From contig NZ_RBXL01000001.1 of assembly GCF_003634315.1 (NCBI RefSeq), positions 5,826,511-5,890,510 of the forward strand: a DNA stretch of 64,000 nt, in the 5' to 3' direction. Each line of letters opens with the position of its first letter. The first letter of the stretch is position 1. This DNA is from Thiocapsa rosea (GTDB taxonomy: Bacteria; Pseudomonadota; Gammaproteobacteria; Chromatiales; Chromatiaceae). The notes beneath the pieces are model-generated. The model did not search any database, was not told where the DNA came from, and saw nothing but the letters and a program-made list of their open reading frames with translations. Shown here piece by piece: positions 44,690-53,863 of the stretch. The position numbers and the translations under genes were made by a program.

Positions 44690-47413
44690 ATGACGGCCGA
44701 GACGCAGACGCGTCCGTGGCATGGCTTGGGTGTCGCGGAGACCACCGAGGCGCTGGACGTGGATCCGGCTCGGGGTCTTTCCACGGCCGAGGCGAACCTG
44801 CGACGTCGTCGTTACGGCCAGAATGCGCTCGCCGAGACCAAGTCGCGCCCGCTCTGGCTCAGATTCCTGGACCAGTTTCGAAACCTGCTGGTGATCGTGC
44901 TCCTCTTCGCGGCAGTACTGGCCTGGACGATCGGTGATCTGAAGGACGCCGTGGTCATCCTGGTCGTCGTGATCCTCAATGCTGCGCTCGGCTTCTATCA
45001 AGAGCACCGTGCGGAGCGCACACTCTCCACCCTCAAGGCGATGGTCGCGGTCCGTGCTCGCGTGCGCCGGGACGGTCGGATCGGCGAGGTCGACGCGGCC
45101 GATCTGGTGCCTGGGGATCTCGTCCTGCTCGAGGCAGGCGATCGCGTGCCCGCGGATGGGCGCCTGCTGACGGCACCCAACCTGGAGGTCGACGAGGCCG
45201 CCCTGACCGGAGAGTCCCAGCCGGTCGGCAAGAGCACGCAGGCCTTGAACGCAGCCGATCCGCCGCTGGCCGAGCGCCTGAACATGCTCTACATGAACAC
45301 CGTGGTGACGCGCGGTCGGGCCGAGATGTTGATCGTCGACACCGGGATGAGCACCGAGATCGGCCGGCTGGCCGGACTGATTGCCGAGACGCCGGACTCC
45401 GAGACACCGCTGCAGCGTCAGTTGGATACGCTCGGCAAGCGGCTGGCCGCAATCGCCGGGGTCATCGTCACCCTGATCTTCGTCCTCGACCTGACGCGCG
45501 GACTGCCCTGGACGCAGGCCGCAATCACCGCCGTTGCGCTCGCGGTGGCGGCGATCCCGGAGGGCCTGCCGGCCGTTGTCACCGTCACACTGGCGATCGG
45601 CATGTGGCGGATGGCCCAGAATCGAGCGATCCTCAAGAAACTCTCGGCCGTCGAGACCTTGGGCTCGACCACGGTGATTTGCTCCGATAAGACGGGGACG
45701 CTCACACTCAACCGAATGACCGCGCGTGCCGGCTGGTTCGCGGGCGCTCGATTCAGTGTCGACGGCGACGGCTACGGGACCGAAGGTGCGATCCTTCGGG
45801 ATGAGCCGAGCCGGCTGAACGAGCCGACTGACACGATCGATCCGATCGACCTGGGCCGCCCGATGGCGCTCTGCAACGAGTCGCGGGTGCGCGACGGCGA
45901 GTTGATCGGAGATCCCACCGAGGGCGCCCTCTGGGTTCTCGCCCGCAAGGCCGGTCTCGACCCCGAATCCGAGCAGGCTCGCCGCCCGCGGATCGCCGAG
46001 ATCCCCTTCGACTCGGCCCACAAGTTCATGGCGACCTTTCACCATGCCGGCGATCAGGTCGAGTTGTTCGTCAAAGGTGCGCCGGACGTCCTTCTCGCCC
46101 GCGCCTCGCATTGGCTGAATGCGAGCGGGGAGCAACCACTCGACGCCGCGACCCGCGAGCGCATCGAGGCCGAGAACGAGCACCTCGCGAGCCAGGCGCT
46201 GCGGGTGCTCGCCGTGGCACGGCGGACCATCCCGGCCCGTGATTTCGAGCCCGCAGACGATCTGTGGCGATGGGCCGAGGGCTGGACCTTCCTGGGGCTT
46301 GCCGGCCTGATGGACCCGCCGCGCCCGGAAGCCGCAGAGGCCATCGCCCGCTGTCGGCAGGCCGGCATCCAGGTCAAGATGATTACGGGCGACCACAAGC
46401 TCACCGCCGAGGCCATCGGTCGCGAGCTCGGGCTGACCGGCGAAGTCGTCACCGGCGCCGAGCTCGACGCGATGGACGAGACGACACTCGGGCGGCGGAT
46501 CGAGGACATCGGCGTCATCGCGCGGGTCTCGCCGGCCCACAAGGTCCGGATCGTGAAGGCGCTCAAGGCGCGTGGCCATGTCGTGGCCATGACCGGCGAC
46601 GGGGTGAACGACGCGCCCGCAGTGAAGGCCGCGGATATCGGCGTCGCCATGGGTCTGACGGGCACGGCCGTCACGCGCGAGGCCGCAACCATGGTGTTGA
46701 TGGACGACAACTTCGCGACCATCGTACGGGCTGTCGAGGAGGGGCGCGTCATCTTCGACAACATCGTAAAGTTCGTGCGATTCCAACTCTCGACCAACAT
46801 CGGCGCCATCCTAACCGTGCTGGCGGCGACCCTGATGGGGCTGCCGACACCCTTTACGGCGATCCAGCTCCTCTGGATCAACATCATCATGGACGGCCCG
46901 CCCGCGATGACACTCGGCGTCGAGCCGGCGCGCCCCGGCATCATGCGGGCCCGTCCCCGCCGACAGGACTCTCAGATCCTCACGCTGAAGCGCTTGGCTC
47001 TCCTCGGCCTTTACGGCACCACCATGATGGTCGGCACCCTCTGGCTGTTTCAGGACGCCTTGACCACCCACGGCGAGGCCTACGCACTCACACTCGCCTT
47101 CACCACCTTCGTGCTCTTCCAGTTCTTCAACGTCTTCAATGCCCGCAGCGAGCACGGCAGCGCCTTCAACACCCACTTCCTCGCAAACGGCAAACTCTGG
47201 CTCGCGCTCGCTGCCGTCCTCGCACTCCAGGTCCTGGTCGTCAATTGGCCCGAGGCTCAGGCGATCTTCGCGACCACCCAGCTGAACCCCGAGGACTGGC
47301 TCAAGGCCGCGCTCGTCGCCTCCAGCGTGCTCTTGCTCGACGAGGCCAGAAAGGCTGCTCAGGCGTTCATATGCCGGCTGACACAGAGAAACGAGTCGCA
47401 AGCTGGGTCGTGA
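44690..47413 (+). CDS. P2-type cation-transporting ATPase
   Basis: A 907-aa P-type ATPase. Motifs: TGES (actuator), PEGLP (M4 transport site), SDKTGTLT with the phosphorylated Asp, KGAPD and GDGVNDAPA in the catalytic domain; HAERTLSTLKAMV and a C-terminal four-helix block complete the P2A/SERCA-Pmr1-like architecture. Substrate probably Ca2+ or Mn2+, but this is a family inference; P2-type members also pump Na+ or K+. The ATG at 44690 follows GGAGG by 7 bp. The minus-strand shadow frame over this gene is not a gene. Confidence 0.93.
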   Translation: MTAETQTRPWHGLGVAETTEALDVDPARGLSTAEANLRRRRYGQNALAETKSRPLWLRFLDQFRNLLVIVLLFAAVLAWTIGDLKDAVVILVVVILNAALGFYQEHRAERTLSTLKAMVAVRARVRRDGRIGEVDAADLVPGDLVLLEAGDRVPADGRLLTAPNLEVDEAALTGESQPVGKSTQALNAADPPLAERLNMLYMNTVVTRGRAEMLIVDTGMSTEIGRLAGLIAETPDSETPLQRQLDTLGKRLAAIAGVIVTLIFVLDLTRGLPWTQAAITAVALAVAAIPEGLPAVVTVTLAIGMWRMAQNRAILKKLSAVETLGSTTVICSDKTGTLTLNRMTARAGWFAGARFSVDGDGYGTEGAILRDEPSRLNEPTDTIDPIDLGRPMALCNESRVRDGELIGDPTEGALWVLARKAGLDPESEQARRPRIAEIPFDSAHKFMATFHHAGDQVELFVKGAPDVLLARASHWLNASGEQPLDAATRERIEAENEHLASQALRVLAVARRTIPARDFEPADDLWRWAEGWTFLGLAGLMDPPRPEAAEAIARCRQAGIQVKMITGDHKLTAEAIGRELGLTGEVVTGAELDAMDETTLGRRIEDIGVIARVSPAHKVRIVKALKARGHVVAMTGDGVNDAPAVKAADIGVAMGLTGTAVTREAATMVLMDDNFATIVRAVEEGRVIFDNIVKFVRFQLSTNIGAILTVLAATLMGLPTPFTAIQLLWINIIMDGPPAMTLGVEPARPGIMRARPRRQDSQILTLKRLALLGLYGTTMMVGTLWLFQDALTTHGEAYALTLAFTTFVLFQFFNVFNARSEHGSAFNTHFLANGKLWLALAAVLALQVLVVNWPEAQAIFATTQLNPEDWLKAALVASSVLLLDEARKAAQAFICRLTQRNESQAGS

Positions 47414-47458
47414 TGAGCTTGCGAGGCCCGACCCGGCAGAGGCTGGGATGGCGGAGCT

Positions 47459-48220
47459 TCAAGACATACACCAAGCGCTCGCCTGATCCTGCCCGAAGAT
47501 CAAAGCGCGATCGGCGAGCGACTCGCAAACCCCGCGGATGCTTGCGCGGACGAGATCGGGATGGTTGTTGGTCTCGCTGACATGCGCGACGCAGAGCTGC
47601 GCGATGGCGCGGTGCGGCAAGGCATCGAGGAAACAAGCGGCCTGCAGGTTGCTGAGATGCCCGAAGTCGCCGGCGACGCGCCGCTGCAGACTCGGCGGAT
47701 AAGGGCCGCGACGCAGCATCTCCGGATCGTGATTGAGCTCCAGGATCAACGCATCGCAATCCTGAAGAACCTCCGTCATGTGTGGCGTCACGCAGCCGGC
47801 ATCCGTCAACATCCCCAGGCGACGTCCATCCGCCTCGAACAGAAACTGACAGGGCTCGCGGGCGTCGTGCGGGACGGGGTAGGAGCGGATACGCAGGCCG
47901 TCGATCCGCATCGACTGCCCCTGACCGGAGAGCAGGCGCAACCTCGGGATCTCCGGGGCACCGACCGCACGCCAGGTGCCGGGCGTTGTCCAGACCTCCA
48001 CGCGATGCCGCCTCGCAAAGGACCAGACACCCTTCACATGGTCGCCGTGCTCGTGGGTCAGGAGCAGGACATCGATGCTGCCCGGCTCGACATCCACCGA
48101 CCGCAGGCGCTGATGCAGCTCGCGTAGGCTCAGGCCGTTGTCCACCAGAACGCGGCAGCCCGCGCTTTCCACCAAGGTGGCATTGCCGCGGCTGCCGCTG
48201 CCGAGAGAGCAGAAACGCAC
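47459..48220 (-). CDS. MBL-fold metallohydrolase (YycJ-like)
   Basis: A 253-aa metallo-beta-lactamase fold protein. The metal motif is THEHGDH (in LLTHEHGDHVKG), LTDAGCV and LELNHDPEML, with the typical opening MRFCSLGSGSRGNATLV. Relatives are the YycJ/WalJ group, probably a nuclease or phosphodiesterase acting on DNA. The gene is 13 bp after bamC on the minus strand. Confidence 0.9.
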   Translation of the reverse strand: MRFCSLGSGSRGNATLVESAGCRVLVDNGLSLRELHQRLRSVDVEPGSIDVLLLTHEHGDHVKGVWSFARRHRVEVWTTPGTWRAVGAPEIPRLRLLSGQGQSMRIDGLRIRSYPVPHDAREPCQFLFEADGRRLGMLTDAGCVTPHMTEVLQDCDALILELNHDPEMLRRGPYPPSLQRRVAGDFGHLSNLQAACFLDALPHRAIAQLCVAHVSETNNHPDLVRASIRGVCESLADRALIFGQDQASAWCMS

Positions 48221-48232
48221 GTCGGCCCGCGT

Positions 48233-49450
48233 TTAACGCATCTGTTCCTTCATCAGCGTCAGGATCCGTTGGCTCGACTCGGATGTATCCGGATTCCCGC
48301 TCGCATCCAGCACGGTGACGCGCGACTCGGTCTCGCCCCCCTGCACACGCACCTGATATTGCTTGACGGGGTCGACCTCGTTCTTCTTCCAGAAGGCCAT
48401 CCGCGAGAGGAGGCCGGGCCTCTTGTCCTCGGACGCCCCGTCCTGCCCAGCATAGCGGACATAATAGACACCCCGACTCATATCGCGATCTTCCACGGCG
48501 AATCCGGCCCGATCCAGTGCCGATCCGGCGGTCCTCCAGGCGCGGCGGAAGTCCTCCTGGATCACCAGGGTCTGCGAACCGCCTTCGCTGACAAGGCGAG
48601 CGCCGACGGCTTGCATGGCAGGGCCGCTTGCGGGGCGTCCGGAACCGCCCCCGGTGACGGGGCTCGCGGCCGCGGCGCGCTGCTCGGATGCGCCCAGAAA
48701 GACCATGAGACGCCGCAACATCTCGGCTTCCTTGCCGGGATCGGTTCCGCTGGGCTCCCAAATGGTTCGGCTTCCGTCACCGATCGCGTTGGTGACCAGC
48801 CGCTCCTCCATTCCGCGGTGCGTGAGATGGATGTCGGTGGTTCCGGGTGTCGTGCCGGGCTCGATACGCAGACTGTACTGGTCGCGCGTCGAGGTCGCGT
48901 AGACCCCCTCGACGACCTTGCTGATCATGCGCGTGACGAAATCGCGCCGGATCTCGGCCCGGTTGTCCAGCCAGTCGGTGCGCATCACGCCGACCGACGG
49001 ATTCTGTTCGACCAAAATGATGCCCTGCTCGCGCCAGAAGGAGATGACCTTGGGCCACACCTGCTGCGGCGAGGCCTGCACCTCGAGCCAACGCTCGGAG
49101 TCGCGGCGCTTCAACTCCACATTGGGTGTCTCGGGCAGGACCTCGCCCGACGCCGCGACACGCTGGCGTTGCGCGCGACTCCCACTGTACTCCGAGAACG
49201 TTGCCCCGCCGGCGGGCGGAATATCCAGGGCGTCGTCGAACCGCCCTGCGGTCAGATCAGGCGGGATCTCGAGATTCTCGCCGGCCTCCTGCTGCTTCTT
49301 GTAGGCAAGCCGCTGATCGGGGATGGCGTCGCTGATGACGTTCGAGCCGCAACCCGACAGAAACAGGATCAGCGCCAAGCCGGCGGAAGCGCCGCCGGTC
49401 AGCCAAAAACGTGGTCTCAAGGTGTGCGACCTCTTTAATCGATTGCGCAT
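48233..49450 (-). CDS. bamC: Outer membrane assembly lipoprotein BamC
   Basis: A 405-aa lipoprotein of the BAM complex. Signal with lipobox LFLSGC, the unstructured N-terminus YKKQQEAGENLEIPPDLTA that binds BamD, then two helix-grip domains (RWLEVQASPQQVWPKVISFW; SQTLVIQEDFRRAWRTAGSA). ATG at 49450 gives a proper signal; the frame to 49531 is unsupported. Lies directly after dapA, the usual dapA-bamC pair in gammaproteobacteria, with a 38-bp gap. Confidence 0.92.
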   Translation of the reverse strand: MRNRLKRSHTLRPRFWLTGGASAGLALILFLSGCGSNVISDAIPDQRLAYKKQQEAGENLEIPPDLTAGRFDDALDIPPAGGATFSEYSGSRAQRQRVAASGEVLPETPNVELKRRDSERWLEVQASPQQVWPKVISFWREQGIILVEQNPSVGVMRTDWLDNRAEIRRDFVTRMISKVVEGVYATSTRDQYSLRIEPGTTPGTTDIHLTHRGMEERLVTNAIGDGSRTIWEPSGTDPGKEAEMLRRLMVFLGASEQRAAAASPVTGGGSGRPASGPAMQAVGARLVSEGGSQTLVIQEDFRRAWRTAGSALDRAGFAVEDRDMSRGVYYVRYAGQDGASEDKRPGLLSRMAFWKKNEVDPVKQYQVRVQGGETESRVTVLDASGNPDTSESSQRILTLMKEQMR

Positions 49451-49487
49451 ACGCCACCGCTCGGGAGCATCGGCGCCGCGGATGCTC

Positions 49488-50363
49488 TCAGAGCACACCC
49501 GCTTGCTCCATTCCCGCAAGAACGCGTGCATGGTGCTCTTCGGAGAGCCAGGTGAGCGGAAGACGGATCCCTTTCGGGCACAACCCCATCTCGGCAGCGC
49601 CCCATTTTACCGGGATCGGGTTGGATTGGACGAACAGGTCGTGATGCAGTGCATCGAGTCGTCGATTGATGGACTCGGCCTGCTCTCGATTGCCCGCGAG
49701 CGCAGCATCGCACATGTCCTGCATCAAGCGCGGGGCCAAATTCGAGGTGACCGAGATGACCCCGTCGCCGCCCATCAGCATGAACTCGCATCCGGTCGCA
49801 TCATCCCCGCTGTAGAGCGCGAATCCCTCGCCGCAGCCGGCACGCAAGCGCCCGACGCGGGTCAGGTCACCCGTCGCGTCCTTGATGCCGACGATGTTCT
49901 CGATCGGCGCGAGCCGAGCCGCCGTCTCGGGCAGCAGATCGCAGGCCGTGCGGCCGGGCACGTTGTAGAGAATCTGCGGGATCTCCACGGCCTCGGCGAT
50001 CGCACGATAATGCAGATACAGCCCCTCTTGAGTGGGCTTGTTGTAATAGGGCGTCACCAGAAGGGCGGCCTGTGCACCGGCCTCTTTGGCGCAGCGGGTC
50101 AGGTTGATCGCCTCGCGGGTCGAGTTCGCGCCCGTGCCCGCGATGATGGGGATCCTGCCGGCGGCAAGCTCGAGCGTCCTGCGAATGACGGCGCAGTGCT
50201 CCTCTTCGTCGAGCGTCGCCGATTCTCCGGTGGTGCCCACGGCGACGATGGCCGTCGTCCCCGCGTCGACATGGAAGTCGACGAGACGCCCGAGGCTCGC
50301 GTCGTCGATGCCCCCGTCCTCGTGCATGGGGGTGATGAGGGCAACGATGCTGCCGCGAAACAT
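49488..50363 (-). CDS. dapA: 4-hydroxy-tetrahydrodipicolinate synthase
   Basis: Schiff-base aldolase joining pyruvate and aspartate semialdehyde on the lysine/diaminopimelate route, 291 aa. Active Lys in GIKDATGD, Tyr in ILYNVPGRT, and [14 protein letters not shown] for the semialdehyde. Standard length. The ATG is at 50363 and a paired repeat element begins 14 bp upstream, so its promoter may lie within or beyond the element. Confidence 0.96.
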   Translation of the reverse strand: MFRGSIVALITPMHEDGGIDDASLGRLVDFHVDAGTTAIVAVGTTGESATLDEEEHCAVIRRTLELAAGRIPIIAGTGANSTREAINLTRCAKEAGAQAALLVTPYYNKPTQEGLYLHYRAIAEAVEIPQILYNVPGRTACDLLPETAARLAPIENIVGIKDATGDLTRVGRLRAGCGEGFALYSGDDATGCEFMLMGGDGVISVTSNLAPRLMQDMCDAALAGNREQAESINRRLDALHHDLFVQSNPIPVKWGAAEMGLCPKGIRLPLTWLSEEHHARVLAGMEQAGVL

Positions 50364-50377
50364 GTCCGACTCCGCTT

Positions 50378-50569
50378 TAAACCGCGCCCGGCGCGGTATG
50401 TGATGTTTTTGGATGGGATCCGCCCCGGCAGACTCGACGATCGTTGGAGCTGGCGCGGTTTAAAGTCTTAAAAAATATTAAACTTTAAACCGCGTCACCA
50501 CAAAGGTCGAAGAAAACCTTGAGTCCGACACCACGTGCAAATAACGCATGTCGCTCTGGACGCGGTTTA
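50378..50569. repeat. Paired palindromic elements, type B (50378-50462) and type A (50486-50569)
   Basis: B-spacer-A pair between the nuo operon and dapA; B interior gtatgtgatgtttttggatg matches the 13300 and 17818 copies, spacer cttaaaaaatattaaact. Fills most of the 333-bp gap (50364-50696), which otherwise holds nothing recognised. Confidence 0.85.
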
Positions 50570-50696
50570 GGCGAAAACCCCGATGGTAGTACGCGAGACG
50601 GCGCCGACACAACCGAGATGATCCGAGCGCGGCTGCAAGAACCCCGAGCATTCGGCCCCGAAGCACCCACTCCCGAGGGGTTCTATGCCCGGGGGC

Positions 50697-52136
50697 TCAA
50701 ACAAAGACACTTTGACACCAACTCAGAAGCGCCGCCGGGAAGAGGCCAAGGACCAACATTGAAAGACCGTTGAGACTCATGGCGAACCGCACGCCGCCGC
50801 TCGTCGTCAGGACCGGCATGTCCGGATCCGGCTTGTCGAAATAGATGACCTTGACGACGCGCAAGTAGTAGAAGGCCCCGATGATCGAGAAGGCGACGGC
50901 GACCAAGGCAAGCCAGACCAGGTCGATGCGCACGACAGACTCGAGCACCAGCAGCTTCGCCATAAAGCCGACCGTCGGCGGAACACCGGCCATCGAGAAC
51001 ATCATCAACGCCATCATGGCGGCATACCAGGAATCACGGTCGTTCAGCCCCTTGAGGTCATCCAGATTCTCCGCATCGAAACCTTTGCGGCTCAGGATCA
51101 AGAGGATGCCGAAGGCGCCGGTCGACATCACCGCGTAGACGATCGCGTAGAACATCGCGGACGCGTAGCCCTGGGCGGTGCCGGCCAAGAGCCCGAGAAA
51201 GATAAAACCGACATGTGAGATGGTCGAGTAGGCCAGCATGCGTTTGATGTTGGTCTGTGCGATCGCGACCAGGTTGCCCAGACCCATGGAGAGCACGGCA
51301 AGAATCAGAAGCATGCCCTGCCAGTCCGGCTGGATCGCCTCGAGCCCATCCACCAGCATGCGGATCGCCAGCGCGAAGGCCGCGATCTTGGGCGCACTGC
51401 CGAGCAGCAGGACGGCCGGTGTGGGCGCACCCTCGTAGATGTCCGGAACCCACATGTGAAAGGGCACGGCGCCGAACTTAAAGCCCACGCCGATGACCAG
51501 GAAGACCACGCCGAAGACGAGGACCTTGTTGTCCATGCCCTGCTCGGCGACGGCTTGCGCGACCGGACCGAACTCGATCGATCCGGTGGCGCCGTAGATC
51601 ATGGAGACGCCGTAGAGGAGCATGCCGGAGCCCAGCGCACCGAGCACGAAATACTTCATCGCCGCTTCGGCGCCCTTCTTCGAGTCGCGATCGAAGGCGA
51701 CCAAGGCATAGAGACAGAGCGCCTGAAGCTCGAGACCCAGATAGATGGTCAAGAAGCTGTTGGCCGAGACCATGATCAGCATCCCGAGGATCGCAAACAG
51801 ACCCAAGACGTAGAACTCGCCGACGAAAAGCCCGCGATCCTTCAGCCAAGGCCGCGAATAGACGAAGGCGAGCAGGCTGACCACCAGGATCGCGCCCCTG
51901 AGCAAATCGGTCAGGCCGTCGCGCACGACATTGCCGTCAAAGACGACGCGCGCCTCGCCGCCGCCGACGGCACCCGTGAGGCCGATCGCGACCAGCAGAC
52001 CGATCAGGGTCAAGGTATGGTTGATGTCCTTATCCTTCTCCTTGAGATAGAGATCCAGCACCAGCACGACGCTGGCGGTGACCAGGATCGCGATCTCCGG
52101 CAGGATGGGGATGAGATTGGCGGCGTCGAATAGCAT
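50697..52136 (-). CDS. nuoN: NADH-quinone oxidoreductase subunit N
   Basis: A 479-aa proton-pumping membrane subunit of complex I, with 13-14 helices. Conserved Lys in KFGAVPFHMWVPDIYEGAPT and the ISHVGFIFLGLLAG segment. The ATG at 52136 matches the family; upstream extension reaches the repeat. It is the last gene of the operon, cut off from nuoM by a type B repeat (52151-52236). Confidence 0.95.
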   Translation of the reverse strand: MLFDAANLIPILPEIAILVTASVVLVLDLYLKEKDKDINHTLTLIGLLVAIGLTGAVGGGEARVVFDGNVVRDGLTDLLRGAILVVSLLAFVYSRPWLKDRGLFVGEFYVLGLFAILGMLIMVSANSFLTIYLGLELQALCLYALVAFDRDSKKGAEAAMKYFVLGALGSGMLLYGVSMIYGATGSIEFGPVAQAVAEQGMDNKVLVFGVVFLVIGVGFKFGAVPFHMWVPDIYEGAPTPAVLLLGSAPKIAAFALAIRMLVDGLEAIQPDWQGMLLILAVLSMGLGNLVAIAQTNIKRMLAYSTISHVGFIFLGLLAGTAQGYASAMFYAIVYAVMSTGAFGILLILSRKGFDAENLDDLKGLNDRDSWYAAMMALMMFSMAGVPPTVGFMAKLLVLESVVRIDLVWLALVAVAFSIIGAFYYLRVVKVIYFDKPDPDMPVLTTSGGVRFAMSLNGLSMLVLGLFPAALLSWCQSVFV

Positions 52137-52150
52137 GTGAGAATTCCGAT

Positions 52151-52236
52151 TAAACCGCGCCCGGTGCGGCATGCGTGGTTTGTTGGATTGGCTTGGCCGC
52201 GCCGGCTCCGACAGTTGTCGGAGCCGGCGCGGTTTA
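52151..52236. repeat. Palindromic element, type B, within the nuo operon
   Basis: An 86-bp unit (TAAACCGCGCCC...GGCGCGGTTTA). Its inner part CGGCTCCGACAG/TTGTCGGAGCCG is a perfect 11-bp stem with minimal loop, so the RNA could fold into a strong hairpin. It sits between nuoM and nuoN, 14 bp before the nuoN start. Confidence 0.85.
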
Positions 52237-52262
52237 AGTGAGACCTGCGCCCAAGCGCATCC

Positions 52263-53843
52263 TTACGGCTGTCCGGTCAGACCGATCACGGGTGCGGGCA
52301 CCGCAAGGACACAGTCCGCCGCTTCGGAGGCCGGCAGCTTGCACTCGCTGACATGGGCGACCAGGTTCTCGACCGAGGCGTGCATCACCTCCATCAAGGG
52401 CGCGGGCCAGATCCCGAGGGCCAGAACCGCAGCGGCCAGCACCCCGAGATTCAATGCCTCGCGGCGATTGAGATCCTGAAGAGCCGCCACCTTCTCGTTC
52501 TTGACCTCGCCGAAGATCACCCGCTTGACCATCCAGAGGGTAAAGGCGGCCGCCAGGATCAAGGTGGTCGCGGCCAGGAAGGCCCACCAGAAATCGGCTC
52601 GGAAGGTCGCGAGAATCACCATGAACTCGCCCACGAAACCGGAGGTCCCGGGCAGACCCGCATTGGCCATCGCGAAGAAGACCACGAAGGCGCCGAACCA
52701 GGGCATGGTGTTGATCACGCCGCCGTAATCGGCGATCTCGCGCGAGTGCATGCGATCATAGAGCACCCCCACACAGAGGAAGAGCGCGCCCGAGATGAAG
52801 CCGTGCGAGATCATCTGGACCATGCCGCCCTCAATCCCCATCACCGCACCGCCGGCGACATCCGGATCGCGAATGATGGTGAAGACGATAAAGAAGCCGA
52901 GCGTCACGAAGCCCATGTGGGCGATCGACGAATAGGCGATCAGCTTCTTCATGTCCTGCTGAACCAGGGCCACGAATCCGATGTAGACCACGGCGATCAG
53001 GGACAAGGCAATGATGAGCCAATCGAGCGAGGCACTGGCGTCCGGGGTGATCGGCATCGAGAAGCGCAGGAACCCGTAGCCGCCGATCTTCAACATGATG
53101 GCCGCCAGGATCACCGACCCGCCGGTGGGCGCCTCGACATGCGCGTCCGGCAACCAGGTGTGGACCGGGAACATCGGCACCTTCACCGCAAAGGCAAGCA
53201 GGAAGGCGATGAAGATCAGGATCTGGGCGGTCATGCCGAGCTCCAGATCGTGGAAATCCAAGATACTGAAGCTGTCGGCCTGGAAGAACATGTAGATCAA
53301 GGCGACCAACATGAAGACCGAGCCGAAGAAGGTATAGAGGAAGAACTTGATGGTCGCATAGACGCGATTCGGTCCGCCCCAGACCCCGATGATGATGAAC
53401 ATCGGGATCAGCATCGCCTCCCAGAAGACATAGAAGAGGATGGCATCGAGCGCCGAGAAGACGCCGACCATCACCCCTTCCATGATCAGGAAGGCCGCCA
53501 TGTAATGCGACGGCTTATAGGTGATGACGTCCCAACCCGCGATGATCACGAAGATGGTGATGAAGGTCGTCAGGATGATCAGCGGCATGGAGATGCCGTC
53601 GACGCCCAGGTAGTAATCGACATTGAAGGTCGGGATCCAGGCCGCTCGCTCCACGAACTGCATCTGACCGCTGCCGGCATCGAAACCCGACCAGAGACCG
53701 AGGCTGATCGCGAAGGTCAGGATCGCAAAGGCGAGCGCAATCCACTTGGAGATCTCGGAGGCTCGATCACCGCTCGCCAGCACGGCGATACCGCCGATGA
53801 TAGGCAGCCAGATGACCAGCGTCAGGAGAGGTAACTCGTACAT
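52263..53843 (-). CDS. nuoM: NADH-quinone oxidoreductase subunit M
   Basis: A 526-aa antiporter-like membrane subunit of complex I. PMFPVHTWLPDAHVEAPT and IAYSSIAHMGFVTLG are the proton-channel signatures, with the catalytic Lys/Glu in the helix FYVFWEAMLIPMFIIIGVWG. Twenty-one bp after nuoL on the same transcript. Confidence 0.96.
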   Translation of the reverse strand: MYELPLLTLVIWLPIIGGIAVLASGDRASEISKWIALAFAILTFAISLGLWSGFDAGSGQMQFVERAAWIPTFNVDYYLGVDGISMPLIILTTFITIFVIIAGWDVITYKPSHYMAAFLIMEGVMVGVFSALDAILFYVFWEAMLIPMFIIIGVWGGPNRVYATIKFFLYTFFGSVFMLVALIYMFFQADSFSILDFHDLELGMTAQILIFIAFLLAFAVKVPMFPVHTWLPDAHVEAPTGGSVILAAIMLKIGGYGFLRFSMPITPDASASLDWLIIALSLIAVVYIGFVALVQQDMKKLIAYSSIAHMGFVTLGFFIVFTIIRDPDVAGGAVMGIEGGMVQMISHGFISGALFLCVGVLYDRMHSREIADYGGVINTMPWFGAFVVFFAMANAGLPGTSGFVGEFMVILATFRADFWWAFLAATTLILAAAFTLWMVKRVIFGEVKNEKVAALQDLNRREALNLGVLAAAVLALGIWPAPLMEVMHASVENLVAHVSECKLPASEAADCVLAVPAPVIGLTGQP

Positions 53844-53863
53844 GCAGGGCGTCTCCTTCCGCT

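Noticed and set aside
44558..46786. 742-aa minus-strand frame
   Set aside because: Shadow of the P-type ATPase, whose plus-strand product has all catalytic motifs.
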